This document shows positions 60,022 to 64,000 of a DNA stretch of 64,000 nucleotides, piece by piece (within the stretch, counting starts at the first letter, position 1; each line of letters opens with the position of its first letter). Location: the NCBI GenBank assembly GCA_037893245.1, contig JBAIAA010000096.1, positions 930,001 through 994,000 on the forward strand. The letters run 5' to 3'. A program made the position numbers and the translations under genes. The stretch is from Crossaster papposus. Taxonomy: Eukaryota; Echinodermata; Asteroidea; Velatida; Solasteridae. The notes under the pieces were generated by a model. That model made no database searches and had not been told where the DNA came from. It worked only from the letters and a program-made list of their open reading frames with translations.

Positions 60022-60737
60022 CAGGGGGGGGGGGCGGAGGGGGGGCCCTTCGAGACTGTGATTGCGCAACGCTGACGCCGTCCATTCTCAAAATAGAGGG
60101 GAACAATTTTCTCACGCGAAAAATAAAGAGTTTTTGGCATCCAATCTTAACATCTTGTCTTTTGTAGTTGTAAAAGGTTGTTATTTACCTTAATTTTTAT
60201 CATCCAATGACAAAAATTGTATTGAAAATGAAAAAAGCAGTCGAAAAAATTAAGCGTTGACGTACCGTTGATGCGCGTGGAGATTGTGCACAAATACTCA
60301 AACGACGTTGACAAATACCTCCCCTAAAAAGGGCAATAATAATCGATAAATTGTGAAAAATCGGGCTTCGAACCCACTCATTTTTTTCCATTGATACGTT
60401 AAAAAAGGATGTAGCAGTGATATACTGAATTTTTTAAAAAATCTGCCTGTGAACCCCTTGCGTTTTATCGTGTTTTTTTCGAACGAAAATGGCAGAAAAT
60501 GACATCGCCCCAACAAAAATTCGTGTAGATCGTGCCTGTGTACCTGGCTTTGCGGACGTTGTATGAATCACTGAAATCGGGGAGCGAGCGCGGAGAAAAT
60601 GTGTACGTGTTTCAATGGTGCGCTTCGCGGTAGCGATCTATACGTATTTGCTGTGTGAGATGTGTGGCTCATGAGCGTGAAGAATGAATGAGATACATTT
60701 CAACGTTGGTGGCGCACTTTGTTGGGCCCCCCCTCCG

Positions 60738-60769
<32 letters not shown>

Positions 60770-60771
60770 TG
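60022..60771. mobile_element. hAT-type MITE with G-tract ends
   Basis: The ends are CAGGGGGG...CGGAGGGGGGGCCC and the inverse. The 8-bp target AGCCAGAT is duplicated at 60014-60021 and 60772-60779. CAGG termini and 8-bp duplication are the hAT signature. It interrupts the dispersed repeat, whose other copies read straight through GAGCCAGATGGAGCC. No transposase. Confidence 0.88.
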
Positions 60772-61310
60772 AGCCAGATGGAGCCTATTGGGCTTGCAAA
60801 ACGGCCAGAGTCAGCGATGGGCGTGTTGTCTTGGGGGCGCTCTTTATCATGTTGCATTCAATGTCGACTTATTTACTTCCGTGTTGCTTCGAGGACTGAA
60901 GGACCAATATAACAAAAAGTGAGCAAAGATATTATTAATATTATCGGTCAATTAGAAAATGGGAAAGAATTGTGCAACCTGACGCTGTTTTTTGGATAAG
61001 AGATATATTTTTGCGTAAAATTAAAAACAAATTTCATTTTCACAAAATGAAATGTAACCCAGCCAGAGCCAGGCTCGATCAAGCAAGTCAAGCACAATCA
61101 ATTTGTATCGTGTGTACTATTTCAGTATTTGCTATATACCTTTTTGCCAATATAGATTATGTTTTGGGTGGGTTGTCGGTGCTGTGCGTGTTGTCGGTGT
61201 GTTGTCGGTGCTGTGCAGGTTGTCGGTGTGTTGTCGGTGAACAGTATTTTAATAGGACCGCAACCAATCAGTGCAAAAATACTAAAAAGTTAACAAGTGC
61301 TTATTTTCAT
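60772..61310 (+). repeat. Dispersed repeat, fullest copy
   Basis: Contains in order AAACGGCCAGAGTCAG, GTGTTGCTTCGAGGACTGA, TTATCGGTCAATTAGAAAAT, CAGGCTCG, repeated GTTGTCGGTGTGTTGTCGGT, and AGGACCGCAACCAATCAGTG. It links the fragments at 1885, 3874, 29080, 32560 and 39226 into one family. Confidence 0.8.
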
Positions 61311-61932
61311 TGTACATAATTATCTGGATTTTAACATATTAATATTAATATGTATTCATAAATACCTGGGACAGTTTAGGCATTCCTATTGGTCGAGAGC
61401 CCGTCACGTGGCCGGTATTAAACGGATAAAGACATGGCTGGAAGTGTTTAAAACCAACTGGCAACAACATTCCGTCCCCAGGGCTCACTTTATTTCCAAC
61501 CCTGAACCGTACCTCGTCTGACGGTCTCTAATAGTAAGAGCGGGTAGTGTTGGGCGCGTACAGCTCGACACCTTGGGAACGAGGTTGCCGATGGAATAGT
61601 CTGGTTCACAGTAAATACGCTTTATTGCATGTATTGTGTAGAGCGACAGAGGCGGAAACATGTCATTTGACACAAACAGAATGGCGAAACGGCGAAATTG
61701 ACTTGCGACAATTTTTCGGGATTTTCTGGGCTTTTTTGGCTGAATTTTACAAAAAAGTAATTATGAATGGGAATAAATGTGTGTTCGGTCGGTATTAATT
61801 ACTCTGTTTAATACCGCTTGGAGTCTGGGTGCTGATAATTACCCTCGACTTTGGTTAGGGTAATTATCAGCACCAGACTCCAAGCGGTATTAAACAGAGT
61901 GATTAAAACCTCTCGTACACACATTTATTCCC
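61311..61932. mobile_element. Hairpin-ended mobile element, copy 2 (inverted)
   Basis: 61360-61470 and 61650-61770 are the reverse complement of 10925-11040 and 10230-10345. It ends in a palindrome at 61769-61932 with arms like those at 10068-10232 but a different loop (CTCGACTTTGGTTAG). The second palindrome of copy 1 is absent. Confidence 0.75.
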
Positions 61933-62393
61933 TTATCAATGTAATACTTCTTTTGACAGTAGCTATGTAGCTGTGGTTAGTTTATTGCATATCTGTACAT
62001 TTTGTGATGAACACATTTTGTAACAACTTGTGGCAATACTGTCATGACCACCCCCTGTATCTTGAGTTACACACCAATTGTGCTCAAATAATTTCGCCAA
62101 ACGATGTACTTCATCAATTTAACGTCTAGACTGTCTTCCCATTGATGCCTGCTATGGACTCTAACACCAGCAGAAAAAAATCAAAGGTCAAACGTGCATG
62201 ATACATTACATGACCTCAAACCACATCTTAATTCCCTGAATATTATGTATGAAATTCCGTTTAATGTTTTTGTAACAACTTGCATGGCTTTTAAGATAGG
62301 ATGTAACTTTCTTCTAAATTCTCAGCATTCTCATTATACGGCTGTCGATACCTATTATTAAATACATGAACACATTACTTTTCTTTTTTCCAG
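61933..62393 (+). promoter_or_regulatory. Upstream region of TRIM paralogue 3, ending in a splice acceptor
   Basis: Close to 4360-4924 over its whole length, with TTTTTTCCAG at 62393, ten bases before the ATG. Confidence 0.6.
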
Positions 62394-62403
62394 ACAAAAC
62401 AAA

Positions 62404-63703
62404 ATGGCGACCGGCCCTGCAATAAGTTTAGCTCTAGAGACGATTAGCAGACAGCATCTGGAGTGCTGTATATGTCAAGAGAGATACGAACGCCCTAAGA
62501 TATTAGAATGCCTGCACAGTTTCTGTGAGCAATGTCTGCTGAAATACCACAGCACGAAGCACCAGGGCTGTACGGAGATTCCTTGCCCCGTGTGTCGACA
62601 GGAGACGAAGCTTACAGAGGCGGGGGTGCAGGGTCTGAAAACCAACTTTCATCTAATCGGTTTGGTTGAGGAGATTGAACTTCAGGAGAAGGTAGTGAGC
62701 TTGGGTGATGCTGGTATTTTGTGTGGTATTTGTGAGGAAGCCAATGAGGCAACGCATAGATGTCTGGACTGCGACCAGAATTTGTGCTCGGCCTGTAGTA
62801 AAATGCATCTTCGATTTGCAGCAATGTCAAACCACAAGGTGACTCCACTGAAGGACATTCATGAGGGGAAGGTTACACTGACAAAGAAACATCAGAAACA
62901 ACATCCAAAAAAATGTCCGATCCACGAGGGTGAAGCAGCAAGGTTCTTTTGCACGACATGTGATGTGTTGATTTGCCGAGATTGTACCGTCGTTGACCAC
63001 TGTAAGCCAGAACACGCGTACATTGACATGAATAGGGCTTCATCGACGTACAAGCAATCGTTGGCTGTTCTGTTTTCTCCACTTGAAAACTCAATGAAGG
63101 AAATACAAAAATCACGAGAAAAAGTCTCAAGACTGAAAACAAATTTAAATCTCACAATTGGGAAGGTCAAGAAAGAAGTGCAAAACAGAGCAGCTAAAAT
63201 ACGAGCAGAGATCACGGCCCAAGAAAATCGCATCCTTGACGACATCAAAAACATTCAATCGGAACGTGAGCAGAAACTTGAAGAATGTGAGAAAACCGCG
63301 AGCTTGGCTGTGGAGAGGTTTCAGTTTTCACTAGATACAGCTAGAGAGGTGACAAGGACTGCATCGGATAGTGACTTCCTGTCACTCTATCCTACAATCA
63401 GCAAAGACTTGAAACTGTTGGCCGGTCAGGCTATTCCTAGAGTTGATGACAGGCTGTCATTTCTGAAGTTCAAGCAGAGTTGGGGGATTAGTGAGATCAA
63501 TCTGGGTGAGTTGGTGATGAAATACAAGTGGGAGCTGTGTGGGGAGTTTGGTAGAAAGGGAAGCGGTCCAGGACAGTTCAACGGGGCTTGGGGCATTGCT
63601 GCTCGTCAACCTGATGAGATTGCAGTGACTGACTACAACAACAAACGAGTTGTGATCTGCGGCAGTGATGGCAACCAGAAAAGCACAATCCCGATGCAAA
63701 AAG
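62404..63703 (+). CDS. TRIM-NHL E3 ubiquitin ligase, paralogue 3, coding exon 1
   Basis: Encodes 433 codons plus one base, with the same N-terminus as paralogue 1 (MATGPAISLALETISRQ) and one extra lysine before B-box 2. RING: C21, C24, C36, H38, C41, C44, C61, C64. B-box 1 starts at C107. B-box 2: C171, H174, C183, C186, C191, C194, H199, H204. A coiled coil and the first NHL blade follow. In B-box 2 it resembles paralogue 2 (VVDHCKPEHAYID), while its N-terminus and upstream region resemble paralogue 1, a mosaic that hints at gene conversion. The donor GTAAGT is at 63704 (phase 1). Exon 2 lies beyond the window, so completeness cannot be judged. Confidence 0.92.
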
Positions 63704-64000
63704 GTAAGTTAAAATTACATGCCATCTGCGAAATGATGTACTTTAAAAATTGTCCTTCGCTCTTTACTAGTATTGTAATATTCTTTGTTTTTTATTTTTT
63801 ACAAATAAAGTTTTAAAAAAAGTTAATAAAACTCTATTAAAACTGTAAGTTTGAAACAGAATACTAATCTATTGAAGAAGTTAATATTCATGACATAGGA
63901 ATGTTTTTCAATCTCAATGTATATTCCATGTAAACAAAATGTTAAAGTCCTAGAAAAAACATCTTATAATTACTGTGAAGTTGATGAAAAAAAATATTTT
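63704..64000 (+). other. Start of the intron of TRIM paralogue 3
   Basis: Homologous to 6232-6370 and 45711-45920. An AATAAA at about 63804 could act as an intronic poly(A) signal after a short read-through frame. The piggyBac-like insert of paralogue 1 is absent here too. Confidence 0.5.

Noticed and set aside
60355-60380. B-box-like GGTTCGAAGCC on the minus strand
   Set aside because: No A box at a suitable distance and no cloverleaf; chance within the hAT-type MITE.

Overview
The window is animal nuclear DNA. It holds GT-AG introns, three TRIM genes of the RING/B-box/coiled-coil/NHL kind, LINE and LTR retrotransposon debris, and many DNA transposons. An invertebrate deuterostome such as an echinoderm, hemichordate or lancelet is my best guess, from the TRIM-NHL expansion and the repeat style. 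The sequence alone does not settle the species.

Genes. Three tandem + strand TRIM-NHL paralogues are the only convincing host genes. Paralogue 1 has exons 4935-6231 and 7465-8084. Paralogue 2 has exons 44423-45710 and 48146-48765. Paralogue 3 has its first coding exon at 62404-63703 and its last exon lies beyond the window. Exon 1 of each encodes RING, two B-boxes, coiled coil and the first NHL blade. Exon 2 encodes the rest of the propeller. The intron is phase 1 and joins in frame in both complete copies. A conserved splice acceptor ten bases before each ATG implies an upstream non-coding exon.

Layout. The genes sit in a segmental duplication. Block A (about 4360-29300) and block B (about 43880-60020) share promoter-side sequence, gene, a decayed LINE fragment and a long downstream region. 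Because the blocks align, insertions present in only one of them can be read with their empty sites. These include a 1457-bp Helitron in the intron of paralogue 2, a 416-bp TTAA-class MITE in the intron of paralogue 1, a 1385-bp CACTA-like element at 13205, a 10.1-kb composite element at 14895-25021, a 3.7-kb hAT-like nest at 25343-29003, and a 6.2-kb GC-rich insertion at about 51632-57813. The region between the blocks (29-43 kb) holds an inverted, shorter relative of the 10-kb element, elements with long inverted arms, and satellites of 8, 132/138, 122 and 209 bp.

Most interesting content. (1) A GC-rich minus-strand reading frame of unknown family at 52799-55609 has been split by a 1.6-kb transposon with a 9-bp target duplication. 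(2) A set of terminal-inverted-repeat elements share CACT-type ends, but each fills its arms with its own private palindromic word. (3) An element with long inverted arms carries repeated perfect DR1 nuclear-receptor half-site pairs. (4) A two-level satellite has a CRE and an E-box in almost every unit. Most long open frames in the window are translations of satellites and are not genes.
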